60,411 nt of DNA, from contig MWTC01000022.1 of assembly GCA_002066995.1 (NCBI GenBank), positions 1-60,411 of the forward strand. Reading direction: 5' to 3'. Of the stretch, positions 32,428-41,022 are shown piece by piece. Position 1 is the stretch's first letter; each line of letters opens with the position of its first letter. The DNA is from Sphingobacteriales bacterium UTBCD1 (GTDB lineage Bacteria > Bacteroidota > Bacteroidia > Chitinophagales > Chitinophagaceae). Under the pieces are notes generated by a model. That model did not search any database and was not told where the DNA came from. It saw only the letters and a list, made by a program, of their open reading frames with translations. A program made the position numbers and the translations under genes.

Positions 32428-35334
32428 ATGAAACTCCGGCCACTCTTCGTTTTTTTGCTTCTGTTATTTTCAATCGGTGTAAGAGTAAGAGCGCAGAATA
32501 AGAGCAGTGTAACTGCTGCAGAGTGGACCGACAGCGTATTCAGGAGCCTGAGCGATGATGAAAAGATTGCTCAATTAATGGTGATCCGTGCATTTTCCAC
32601 CAAACCTGAAGATATTGCTAAAGTAGCCGATCTTATTAAAACATACAATGTCGGTTCCTTATGCTTTTTTCAGAGTGGCCCGGTTCGCCAGGCTACCGCT
32701 ACCAATTATTATCAAAGCATCGCAAAAACTCCATTGCTGATTACCATTGACGGGGAATGGGGATTGGGTATGCGCCTCGACAGTGTTACTAAATATCCTT
32801 ATCAACTTACTTTAGGCGCTTTACCTGATCCAAATCTTATTTATCAAATGGGGCTTGCAGTAGGTGAACAATGCAAACGAATAGGAGTGCAGGTCAATTT
32901 TGCGCCGGTGGTTGACATCAATAATAATCCCAACAACCCGGTGATCGGATTTCGGTCTTTTGGAGAAGATAAAAATAAAGTCACTGAGTTTGGATTGGCT
33001 TATATGAAAGGGATGCAGGATGCAGGTATCATGGCTTGTGCCAAACATTTTCCTGGCCATGGCGATGTGGATGTGGATTCTCATCTCGATCTTCCGGTGA
33101 TTAATAAATCAATGGCGCAGCTGGATACCCTGGAGCTGGTTCCTTTCAAAGCATTATTTCATGCCGGCGTAGGCAGTGTGATGATCGCTCATTTGTATAT
33201 TCCTGCTATTGATACTGCCACAAACAAAGCAACTTCACTTTCAAAAAACAATGTAACCGATTTGCTGAGAAACAAGCTGGGCTACCAGGGACTTACATTC
33301 ACCGATGCTCTTGAAATGAAAGGTGTGGCAAAATACTGGCCCGGTGGTGAAGCAGCAGTGCAGGCATTGATTGCGGGAAATGATATGCTCTGTCTTCCTG
33401 AAAGTGTACCCGATGCCATTGATGCGATAAAAAATGCGATCAGCCAGAAAAGACTGAGCTGGAATGATATTAACAATAAGGTGAAGAAAGTATTGCTTTC
33501 AAAGTATGATCTCGGGTTAAGTAACTGGAAGCCGGTGGATACGGCAGATCTTGTAAAAGACCTGAACCGGAAAACAAATCAGATAGTTTATGAAGTGGCA
33601 AGAAAGACCATTACCGTTGTGAATGGTTCTCCTGTGATTTCAGCATCAGCAAAGAAGATCGCTTATATTGGAATCGGCGCCACGGAACCGAACGTCTTGA
33701 GTGAGAGCCTGAAAAATAGCAGGAATGCAGATAATTATTTTATTGCATACAGTGACAGTACCGGCAAAGCTGCATCAATAGTGAGCTCCGTCATTGAAGG
33801 AAATTATGATGCAGTGGTGATCGGCATTCATGGATTTTCATTAAAGCCAATGAATAATTATGGAATTACAGATACGGTTCTGCAATTATGGAATCAGCTG
33901 CAATTCAAAAACCCGGTGACGCTTGTATTTGGAAATGTGCTGGCGATCAAAAATTTCTGTTCTGCAAAAAATCTTGTTGCCTGCTACCAGGATGATGATA
34001 TCACCCGGCAGGTGGCTGCTGATCTTTTGAATGGGACTATTTCTACCGAAGGAACATTGCCCGTCTCCGTTTGCGAGTACAGGTATGGAGCCGGCATCAG
34101 ACAAAAAGCTGATATCCCTCAATTGACAATGGAGCAAAGCAAATTCAAAGCAGTGGATTCCATTATTGAAGATGCCATTGGCAAAGAAGCTTTTCCGGGT
34201 TGTGTTGTCCTTGCTGCCCGGAATGGGCGTATCGTATATCACAAAGCTTTCGGCAATTATGAATACGGACCTTCACCGGCAATGAACTATGGAAGTATTT
34301 TTGATCTGGCATCTGTAACGAAAGTTTCTGCCACTACAATTTCCATCATGCGGTTGTATGATGAAAAGAAAATTGAATTGAATAAAACACTCGGTGATTA
34401 TCTGCCCTGGACCAGGGGCACTGACAAGGCCCCATTGAAAATCAGCGATATTTTATTACACCAGGCAGGGCTTGTTCCTTTTATTCCTTTTTATAAAGAA
34501 GTGGTGGATTCTGCTACCGGATTACCAGACCCATCTGTTTTTTCCAAAAAATCAAAACCCGGTTTTACGGTTCGTGTTGCAGAAAATATTTATTTAAGAA
34601 ATGATTGGGAAGACAGCATCCTTCGGCGGATAGTGACAAGCAAACTCGGGCCACACGGAAAATATGTATATAGTGACAATGATTTTATTTTCCTGGGGAA
34701 AATTGTAGAAGCAGTTACCGGGATGACCCTGGACCGGTATGTGCAAAAAACTTTTTATAGTAAAATGGGATTGGAGACAACAGGCTTTTTGCCCGAAAAC
34801 AGATTCCCTGTTAAACGGATGGTACCCACTGAAACAGATAAATATTTCCGGCACCAGACCATCCAGGGAGATGTGCATGATGAAGGAGCCGCAATGTTTG
34901 GAGGTGTTGCCGGACATGCCGGGTTGTTTTCAGATGCGTATGACCTGGCAACGTTATACCAGATGTTATTGAATGGCGGAGAAATGAATGATGAAAAATT
35001 CATTAATCCGGAAACGATAAAACTATTTACAGAATATCACAGTGATATAAGCCGCCGCGGTTACGGTTTTGACAAACCGGATAAACCTGCCCCAGGTGCA
35101 ACAAACGGAAATTACAACTCAAGAAAAGATCCGTATCCTTCTTCGCTGGCATCACCGGAAACTTTCGGGCATACTGGTTTTACAGGCACCTGTGTCTGGG
35201 TGGATCCCAAATATAAAATTGTATATATATTTCTTTCCAACAGGGTTTATCCAACCAGGAATAATAATAAACTTTCTCAAATGGAAATAAGAGGAAAGAT
35301 CCAGGATGCTATTTACCGGGCGCTGGGAATTTAA
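32428..35334 (+). CDS. GH3 beta-N-acetylhexosaminidase fused to class-C-type beta-lactamase domain
   Basis: 968 aa from ATG 32428 (the frame extends upstream to 32356, but a signal peptide MKLRPLFVFL...RVRAQ begins here). GH3 domain at about 25-370 with the NagZ motif KHFPGHGDVDVDSHLDLP (206-223) and nucleophile D293 (FTDALEM). A GH3 C-terminal-like domain (395-555) follows, then a serine-hydrolase domain (570-960) with S629/K632 (ASVTK), a YSDND tyrosine motif and HTG in FGHTGFTG. The architecture is known in Bacteroidota; it is exported and likely acts on peptidoglycan: amino-sugar cleavage plus a second, unproven hydrolase. Confidence 0.92.
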   Translation: MKLRPLFVFLLLLFSIGVRVRAQNKSSVTAAEWTDSVFRSLSDDEKIAQLMVIRAFSTKPEDIAKVADLIKTYNVGSLCFFQSGPVRQATATNYYQSIAKTPLLITIDGEWGLGMRLDSVTKYPYQLTLGALPDPNLIYQMGLAVGEQCKRIGVQVNFAPVVDINNNPNNPVIGFRSFGEDKNKVTEFGLAYMKGMQDAGIMACAKHFPGHGDVDVDSHLDLPVINKSMAQLDTLELVPFKALFHAGVGSVMIAHLYIPAIDTATNKATSLSKNNVTDLLRNKLGYQGLTFTDALEMKGVAKYWPGGEAAVQALIAGNDMLCLPESVPDAIDAIKNAISQKRLSWNDINNKVKKVLLSKYDLGLSNWKPVDTADLVKDLNRKTNQIVYEVARKTITVVNGSPVISASAKKIAYIGIGATEPNVLSESLKNSRNADNYFIAYSDSTGKAASIVSSVIEGNYDAVVIGIHGFSLKPMNNYGITDTVLQLWNQLQFKNPVTLVFGNVLAIKNFCSAKNLVACYQDDDITRQVAADLLNGTISTEGTLPVSVCEYRYGAGIRQKADIPQLTMEQSKFKAVDSIIEDAIGKEAFPGCVVLAARNGRIVYHKAFGNYEYGPSPAMNYGSIFDLASVTKVSATTISIMRLYDEKKIELNKTLGDYLPWTRGTDKAPLKISDILLHQAGLVPFIPFYKEVVDSATGLPDPSVFSKKSKPGFTVRVAENIYLRNDWEDSILRRIVTSKLGPHGKYVYSDNDFIFLGKIVEAVTGMTLDRYVQKTFYSKMGLETTGFLPENRFPVKRMVPTETDKYFRHQTIQGDVHDEGAAMFGGVAGHAGLFSDAYDLATLYQMLLNGGEMNDEKFINPETIKLFTEYHSDISRRGYGFDKPDKPAPGATNGNYNSRKDPYPSSLASPETFGHTGFTGTCVWVDPKYKIVYIFLSNRVYPTRNNNKLSQMEIRGKIQDAIYRALGI

Positions 35335-35346
35335 TTACGGAACAGC

Positions 35347-36615
35347 TTACTTCCTGTCAGGTTTTTGTGGCCTTTGTTGATTGGGATTTGATGAATTCCT
35401 GTTTTGGTTTTGTTGCTGCTGATTTCTTTGCTGATTGGGATTTTGCTGCTGCCCTTTCTGATGACCTCCGCCCTGCTGCCTGTTTTGCTGTTTGTGCTGC
35501 CCTTTTTGATTCTGTTGTTGTTTTCTTTTTTTATCGGCCTTTTCCAGGCTGCGCAAGCTGATGTGGCCAACTACATCTGCAAATTCATGCTCTACTTCTT
35601 TCGTTTTAGTTGCAGTAAGATCTACAGATTCCAATTCCTCAGGAATCAGACCCTGCTGATTCAGGGATTTGATTTTTTGTACCCGTTCAATAGTTAGCGG
35701 GTATTGCTTATTGCTGTCCGGCAGTATGTACCACATCAGATTTTTGAAAATATCTTTCTTGATCAGGGTGGCAGTACCTTTTGCTACTTGTATAATGTCG
35801 CAGTTATCAGGGAAGTGCTGTAATGCATCCAGGTAAGTATCCAGTTCATAGTTCAGGCAGCATTTCAGCCTTCCGCACTGGCCACTGAGTTTTACCTGGT
35901 TGATGGATAAATTCTGATAACGGGCCGCAGTGGTCGTCACCGATTTAAAATCATTTATCCATGTAGAGCAACAAAGCTCTCTCCCGGAGCTACCAATGCC
36001 ACCTACTTTTGCCGCTTCCTGGCGGGCGCCTATCTGGCGCATCTCTACTTTTAATTTGAATTCGGATGCATATACCTTAATCAACTCACGAAAATCAACC
36101 CTGCCATCTGCGATGTAATAAAATGTGGCTTTTCGCCCGTCCGCCTGCATTTCCACAAGACTGATCTTCATATCCAGTTTCAGTTGTTTGGCAATGGCGC
36201 GGCTCCTGATCAGTGCCTCTTTTTCCCGTGATCTGTTTTGTTTCCAAATTTCAATATCACGGTCGCTGCTGCGGCGCAATATTTTTTTCATTTCAGGATT
36301 ATCTTCTTTCACACCCTTCTTTTTCATCTGAAGCCTGACTATTTCACCGCCCAATGATACCTCACCTACATCAAAGCCGCTGACTCCTTCAACGGTTACA
36401 AGATTTCCTTTTGTAAAATACTGCGATGTTGTATTCCTGAAAAAATCCTTGCGGCTGCCATTGTGAAAGCTGACCTCTATTACACGACAACTGTTTTCAT
36501 CTTCAAGAACAGGGATCTCCTGCAGCCAGTCGTAGGTATTCATCCGGTTACATCCGCCGGAACTGCATCCGCCACCCTTGCTTTTACATCCGCCACCGCA
36601 ATTAGCACAACCCAT
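35347..36615 (-). CDS. PSP1-domain protein, RicT/YaaT-like, with Cys-rich head and Gln-rich tail
   Basis: 422 aa. The first 22 residues carry five cysteines (C3, C6, C10, C17, C22) in a Gly-rich run, a plausible metal or Fe-S site. The PSP1 core (about 40-290) has the conserved CCSTW and GQCGRLKCCLNYEL motifs. The last 80 residues are Lys/Gln/Asn low complexity. In Bacillus, RicT (YaaT) belongs to an Fe-S complex for RNA processing and sits beside holB, as here (holB upstream on the same strand). The Cys head is common in Bacteroidota members. Confidence 0.88.
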   Translation of the reverse strand: MGCANCGGGCKSKGGGCSSGGCNRMNTYDWLQEIPVLEDENSCRVIEVSFHNGSRKDFFRNTTSQYFTKGNLVTVEGVSGFDVGEVSLGGEIVRLQMKKKGVKEDNPEMKKILRRSSDRDIEIWKQNRSREKEALIRSRAIAKQLKLDMKISLVEMQADGRKATFYYIADGRVDFRELIKVYASEFKLKVEMRQIGARQEAAKVGGIGSSGRELCCSTWINDFKSVTTTAARYQNLSINQVKLSGQCGRLKCCLNYELDTYLDALQHFPDNCDIIQVAKGTATLIKKDIFKNLMWYILPDSNKQYPLTIERVQKIKSLNQQGLIPEELESVDLTATKTKEVEHEFADVVGHISLRSLEKADKKRKQQQNQKGQHKQQNRQQGGGHQKGQQQNPNQQRNQQQQNQNRNSSNPNQQRPQKPDRK

Positions 36616-36909
36616 ATCTGAAATTTAAAATTCAAAATTTAAAAAAAGGGATCGTTAGTCAAATACCCGTCAGAAGTAATATTGTATTCCTGCAGTGCCT
36701 TTTCCTGATAGCTATTTTCAAAATAGCATACAGGTCATACTTCCAATGATATCTGCCCGCTGTTCAGTAAAACTGAGTGAAGCGAAACCGGAATTGTATA
36801 TGCTGTAGTAATGAAAGACACTTTAAAAAAGTTTACTGACGGAAAAAAGCTTTACATCCCTACCTGCCTTCCCGGCAGGATTTTTATTCATTTTCACATC
36901 GTCGAACGC
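36616..36909. other. 294-bp gap between holB and the PSP1 gene
   Basis: Bases 36620-36647 form a 7-bp-periodic tract (AAATTTA, AAATTCA, AAATTTA, AAAAAAG) ending five bases before the PSP1 start codon. At 36863-36885 the plus strand has a hairpin (CCTGCC, loop, GGCAGG) followed by ATTTTTATTC. That is terminator-like for the plus strand, where no gene is evident. A 20-codon plus-strand frame in between is not convincing. Confidence 0.45.
36863..36895 (+). terminator. orphan terminator-like hairpin, plus strand
   Basis: Stem CCTGCC (36863-36868) and GGCAGG (36874-36879) with a TTCCC loop, then ATTTTTATTCATTTT. Neighbouring genes are all on the minus strand, so it would end an antisense or small RNA, or simply be a repeat. 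Confidence 0.35.
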
Positions 36910-38121
36910 TCAATGGTTCAAAAATACAATTTTGTCCTGAATAATATGGTATAGTTTGATGGTGAGTGCATGAAAAAGGATCTTTGAATTAGCATTTCGC
37001 TCAATATAATAGGCTGCTTTGTCCAGTTCTTCTAATATGGCTTGTTGCTGTTCCATACCTGAGATCTTATTCAGCCTTTCTGCAAAATCCTTATCATTAT
37101 CGTTAATTGCATTTGGCCCGGCAATCCTGAGATGCAAGGATACTTCCAGTAAATGATTGAAGTAACGCAGAAATTGTTTTTGTTTCTCCCTGCCCAAACG
37201 GCTGATCTCTTCCACCCATTTGGCCTGTGCAACCGGCCCTGTTTTTAATATGGAGTTCAGCCAGTCACGTAATAATGTTTCCCAGTTCTCTTCATTGTTA
37301 TCTGAATAATTGAGTGCTTCCCTGTAATTGCCATCGCTGATAGCTGCGATCTGCCTTGCTGTTGCCGGGGTGGCGTTGTTCTTATTAATTAATGCTTCTT
37401 CAATATCTTTTGTTTCTAATAATGGGATCTTGATCAGCTGGCAACGGCTGACAATAGTGGGGAGAATCAGGTTTTCGTTTTCGGCAACGAGGATAAACAA
37501 TGTATTTGCAGGAGGCTCTTCTATTAATTTAAGCAACTTGTTTCCTTCAGCCCCGAGATATTCCGGCATCCACATTATTAGAATTTTATATTCACTTTCA
37601 AAGCTTTTCAAATTCAGTTTCCGGATGATGTCATTACATTCATTGGCGGTGATATTTCCCTGTTTATTTTCTGCATTGATGGTTTGCAGCCAGTCATAAA
37701 TGTTTCCGTAAGGGGATTTTTTTATGAAACTTCTCCATTCATTGATGTAGTCGGTGCTAATCGGAGGAGTTCCGGTTTTTTTAGTTACGACAGGATATGA
37801 AAAATGAATATCGGGATGAATGAGTTGTTGTGATTTGATGCAGCCGCTGCAGAAGCCGCAGGAATCGTTACTGGTTACCGGTTGTTGGTTGCCGGTGGGC
37901 TCATCACCAAATAAAGAAGGTGATGACTGTTGACTGCTAACCGTAAACTGCGAACCGGCTTTTTCACAAACCAGGTACTGAGCAAAGGCAATAGCCATTG
38001 ATAAGGATCCGCTGCCTTCTTTTCCCAAAAACAACAATGCATGGCTGAGCCTGTTGTGCTGCACCATTTCTGTCAGTTGTTGTTTTATTTCTTGCTGATT
38101 TATGATCTCTGAAAACTGCAT
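36910..38121 (-). CDS. holB: DNA polymerase III delta-prime subunit, with repeat-derived insertion
   Basis: 403 aa. The AAA+ clamp-loader fold shows HALLFLGKEGSGSL in the Walker A position (degenerate, no GKT, as expected for delta-prime), a zinc site (C52, C88, C91, C94), MWMPEYLG and LLKLIEEPPANTLFILVAE, TIVSRCQL (sensor). Normal homologues have about ten residues between the first and second zinc cysteine. Here 35 lie between, because a Gln/Ser/Thr segment (57-85) built of heptamer DNA repeats is inserted. The fold should tolerate it as a surface loop. A -7-like TATTTTCG ends six bases before the ATG. Confidence 0.88.
   Translation of the reverse strand: MQFSEIINQQEIKQQLTEMVQHNRLSHALLFLGKEGSGSLSMAIAFAQYLVCEKAGSQFTVSSQQSSPSLFGDEPTGNQQPVTSNDSCGFCSGCIKSQQLIHPDIHFSYPVVTKKTGTPPISTDYINEWRSFIKKSPYGNIYDWLQTINAENKQGNITANECNDIIRKLNLKSFESEYKILIMWMPEYLGAEGNKLLKLIEEPPANTLFILVAENENLILPTIVSRCQLIKIPLLETKDIEEALINKNNATPATARQIAAISDGNYREALNYSDNNEENWETLLRDWLNSILKTGPVAQAKWVEEISRLGREKQKQFLRYFNHLLEVSLHLRIAGPNAINDNDKDFAERLNKISGMEQQQAILEELDKAAYYIERNANSKILFHALTIKLYHIIQDKIVFLNH
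37867..37953 (-). repeat. 7-bp-periodic insertion inside holB
   Basis: On the coding strand the left part is heptamers GCAGTTT, ACGGTTA, GCAGTCA, ACAGTCA. The right part is CCGGCAA, CCAACAA, CCGGTAA, CCAGTAA. Between them is about 28 bases of unique sequence. The total is a multiple of three, so the frame is kept. It codes residues 57-85. Confidence 0.7.
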
Positions 38122-38149
38122 GGAATGCGAAAATAAGTGTTCTGGAAGT

Positions 38150-38177
38150 AAAAAAAGCGATCGGAAAAACCAATCGC
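38150..38177 (-). terminator. intrinsic terminator of the glutathione peroxidase gene
   Basis: Minus strand: GCGATTGG (38177-38170), TTTTT loop, CCGATCGC (38164-38157) with one G-U pair, then seven T (38156-38150). It lies about 50 bp after the peroxidase stop and in front of holB. Confidence 0.85.
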
Positions 38178-38226
38178 CTTCATAAAATTCTTGTAGGATT
38201 CTTTGCAGATTCCTTAAAACATTATT

Positions 38227-38793
38227 CTAATTCAGGTATTTCAGAACCTCCGGGCTCATCGGGTTCACTTTGTTATGAAACACAGCGATCAGGTTTCCTT
38301 TTTCATCCAATAAAAATTTTGTAAAATTCCAGGTGATGGGATTTCTCAGGTAGTCTTTCCAGGCCAGGTCTTTAGAATTATCTGCCGGAATATTTTTGGC
38401 AAGTTCCCTCGATTGGTCTACCAGCCATTTAAATAACGGATGAATATCATTACCTGCCACAGATACTTTTTCTGCCATTGGGAAAGTAACTCCGTAATTT
38501 TTTTTGCAAAACTCAGCTATTTCCTGGTTGGAGCCCGGTTCCTGCTGGCCAAAGTTGTTGGCAGGAAAACCAACGATCACCAGTTTTTCTTTATACTTTT
38601 CATACAGTTTTTCCAGGTCATCATATTGAGGCGTGTTGCCGCATCTGGATGCCGTGTTCACTATCAGTATCTTTTTCCCTTTGAACCGGGAGAAATCAAT
38701 TTCACCACCGGTAAGGCCGGGAACCTTGAAATCATAAATTGATCCACCGGCTAAAAAAGTTGTCAATGTCATAATAAGAAGAAAGGATTTCAT
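38227..38793 (-). CDS. glutathione peroxidase family protein
   Basis: 188 aa. A hydrophobic N terminus (1-18) suggests export. Motifs: NTASRCGNTPQY with peroxidatic Cys, GFPANNFGQQEPGSNQEI (Gln), and ITWNFTKFLLDEKG (Trp/Asn/Phe). Most such bacterial enzymes use thioredoxin rather than glutathione. It protects envelope components from peroxides. It is followed by its own terminator, so monocistronic. An 8-bp duplicated motif (ATTGAATT twice, 38803-38818) is just upstream of the start. Confidence 0.93.
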   Translation of the reverse strand: MKSFLLIMTLTTFLAGGSIYDFKVPGLTGGEIDFSRFKGKKILIVNTASRCGNTPQYDDLEKLYEKYKEKLVIVGFPANNFGQQEPGSNQEIAEFCKKNYGVTFPMAEKVSVAGNDIHPLFKWLVDQSRELAKNIPADNSKDLAWKDYLRNPITWNFTKFLLDEKGNLIAVFHNKVNPMSPEVLKYLN

Positions 38794-38802
38794 AACAAAA
38801 AA

Positions 38803-38818
38803 ATTGAATTATTGAATT
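38803..38818. repeat. tandem octamer ATTGAATT x2
   Basis: Two perfect copies of ATTGAATT lie ten bases upstream of the glutathione peroxidase start. It belongs to the same class of short-period border tracts as 2714-2745. Confidence 0.6.
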
Positions 38819-38859
38819 GGACTAACCTGCGCTCTGCTAACAGATCTTTTCCTGTTTTA

Positions 38860-40257
38860 TCATTGCCTTTCAAAGCAGCCAAGATCGGGAAGCCCTATTG
38901 GCCTGATATTACCATCCAGGTCTATGTTAACACTTGTAGCCACACCTTTGTTCAGTGCAGGAGAACCATTTCTGAGCCTGAAGTTGTAATAGTTCAGGCG
39001 TGTACTGATACTATCGAATAAAGGGTCCTGATTATTAATGATCTGATTCGAATCAATATTAGAAGGTGTGTTCTGAACCTTCCATAGATCGTGATCAAAG
39101 TTTACGTTAAAAACGGTATTTCCATTTTTAGCCACGGTCACTTCGTCATCCACGCCTCCGCCTTCGCCCCAGAATATGCAATTAATGAACTGTGCATTCA
39201 GATCGGACGAGGTAACAATATTATTGGAAGTGATATAGTTTGTAACGGTGAGTACGGGATTTTTGTGCTGGATAAATGTATTGGAATAGCTCGCAACGGT
39301 ACAATGAATAAAGTTATAGATCCCGCCTTTCAGAAGGTAAATATTTTTGCCACAATTACTGATCAGGCAGTTGATAGCATTAAGGCTTGAATTCACAGCA
39401 ATGATTCCAGCATCATAGGAATTATCTATTACACATTGATTAAGCACAACTTTTGGATTGGCATTTACCGAAGGGTCCTGCACGGCAATGGATTGGTATG
39501 AATTTTTGATCACGGCATAATTCAGAATGTTATTATAGCTGCCGGTGTTGAAATAGATACCGGGCCAGCTTGCAGGAAAATATTTATAAGGGTCATCCAG
39601 CCTTTCCCCCTGAAAGTAAACACGGTCCGCAGTATCTTTTTCTCCATTCACCTGCAATGTTCCGTCAATAATTATGGGCGCACCGGCGTTTACATAAATG
39701 CGGCAACCTTTATTTATAGTCAGCGTTCTGTTTGGGGCCACATACAGGTATCCTAATATCACATAGGGCAGATCATTATTCCAGGTTTCATTAGTGGTTA
39801 TTTCTTTATTCACCAGGAAGTGTGCATTCTGCCCCCATGCTTCCAGTTGAACGACCTTATTCTTACCATTATAACTTACTTGTATGCTGTCCCGGATCAC
39901 CAAAGGAAGATTGCCTGATCCCGGATCAACATTAACCTGAACGAATACATAAACGCTGTCGTTGGCATTAATCTCAAGATTATTGACTTCAGGGCCAATA
40001 GCGCCATCAACATTTATTTTGAATGCAGAGCCGGAGCCACCCATCAGTTTTACAGAAGTTAATCTGAGTTTTTGATTGTTTTGATTCACAATCTTGAAAG
40101 ATTGAGTTATAGAACCCGAGGTTACAAATACCGTATCATATTTTAATGTATCTGCAGTGATGGCCACAATAGCGTCCGGGGAAGTGATAAATGAATCTTT
40201 CTTGCAAGCAAAGAAAATAGCCAGGATGGATATTGACAGTATTCCGAGGGTCTTCAT
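38860..40257 (-). CDS. lipoprotein with right-handed beta-helix, function unknown
   Basis: 465 aa from ATG 40255-40257. Lipobox IFFAC. An immunoglobulin-like or choice-of-anchor-type N-terminal part (about 25-150: SITQSFKIVNQNNQKLRL, PLVIRDSIQVSYNGK) is followed by a parallel beta-helix (about 170-440) with repeats such as IAVQDPSVNANPKVVLNQCVIDNS. The C terminus GNIRPIGLPDLGCFE is a recurrent motif of such choice-of-anchor proteins in this phylum. Probably surface-exposed. It lies between the peroxidase and comF genes. Confidence 0.8.
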   Translation of the reverse strand: MKTLGILSISILAIFFACKKDSFITSPDAIVAITADTLKYDTVFVTSGSITQSFKIVNQNNQKLRLTSVKLMGGSGSAFKINVDGAIGPEVNNLEINANDSVYVFVQVNVDPGSGNLPLVIRDSIQVSYNGKNKVVQLEAWGQNAHFLVNKEITTNETWNNDLPYVILGYLYVAPNRTLTINKGCRIYVNAGAPIIIDGTLQVNGEKDTADRVYFQGERLDDPYKYFPASWPGIYFNTGSYNNILNYAVIKNSYQSIAVQDPSVNANPKVVLNQCVIDNSYDAGIIAVNSSLNAINCLISNCGKNIYLLKGGIYNFIHCTVASYSNTFIQHKNPVLTVTNYITSNNIVTSSDLNAQFINCIFWGEGGGVDDEVTVAKNGNTVFNVNFDHDLWKVQNTPSNIDSNQIINNQDPLFDSISTRLNYYNFRLRNGSPALNKGVATSVNIDLDGNIRPIGLPDLGCFERQ

Positions 40258-40287
40258 TGAGTTCAAAAATAATAGAAGTATTTCAAA

Positions 40288-40986
40288 TTATCGAGAAGCA
40301 TAGCAAAGGGTAGCTATACTCAGGCGGGTATTGCCCGCTTTGATCAGCTCTGACCCGCAAGACTCAAGAGTTGCACCTGTAGTGACCACATCATCTACCA
40401 GCAGGATATGTTTGTTCTGAATGGCTTCAGGCTTAAGCAATAAAAATTTTCCTTCCAGGTTCATCCAACGCTCAATTCGTCCCTTTTTGGTTTGCGTTTC
40501 TGTAAACTGTGGCCGGGAAATGACGTCAGTCAGCACAGGTATCTTCATGGTTGTTTTCATTCCCTCGCATAAAAGCATTGATTGATTGTATCCTCTTCTT
40601 TTTTCTTTTGCAGGAAATAATGGAAGCGGGATGAGCGCATCTGCCGCAAAACGGCCGGATTGCTTAATACTGTTTCCCATCAACCTGCCTAATTGCAATC
40701 CTAATTCTTTGTTTTTCCTGTATTTCATCTGGTGTATCAGGTTTTGCATCAGCGATTCTTTGGTAAAATAATATTGGGCTGTGGCGGATTCTACCGGCAA
40801 CCTTCCCCAGAATTTTTTCTCTACAGGATTATCAGGATGAATTTCAAAATTAGTTTCGGGCAATGCATGAATGCAATACATGCAGAGATTGCTTTCATTT
40901 GCCAACAGATCGCTGCCGCAGCCGGAGCAAATATGAGGAAACAAAAAATGCAAAAACGATTCCTTTATTTCCTGAAAGCTGATCAT
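40288..40986 (-). CDS. ComF-family phosphoribosyltransferase-like protein
   Basis: 232 aa. An N-terminal zinc-finger-like cluster (CSGCGSDLLANESNLCMYC) is followed by a PRTase domain whose PRPP loop is ILLVDDVVTTGATLESC; RRGYNQSMLLCEGM is the other ComF signature. ComF proteins act in DNA uptake or recombination after competence. comEC is at 55.4 kb, so part of a natural-transformation set is present in the window. Confidence 0.92.
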   Translation of the reverse strand: MISFQEIKESFLHFLFPHICSGCGSDLLANESNLCMYCIHALPETNFEIHPDNPVEKKFWGRLPVESATAQYYFTKESLMQNLIHQMKYRKNKELGLQLGRLMGNSIKQSGRFAADALIPLPLFPAKEKRRGYNQSMLLCEGMKTTMKIPVLTDVISRPQFTETQTKKGRIERWMNLEGKFLLLKPEAIQNKHILLVDDVVTTGATLESCGSELIKAGNTRLSIATLCYASR

Positions 40987-41022
40987 AAATAGGTTTATAA
41001 ATTAAAACTACTGACTCTTCTC

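Noticed and set aside
36740-36810. 20-codon plus-strand frame between PSP1 and holB genes
   Set aside because: No ribosome-binding site, no hydrophobic or basic pattern, and no conserved-looking sequence.
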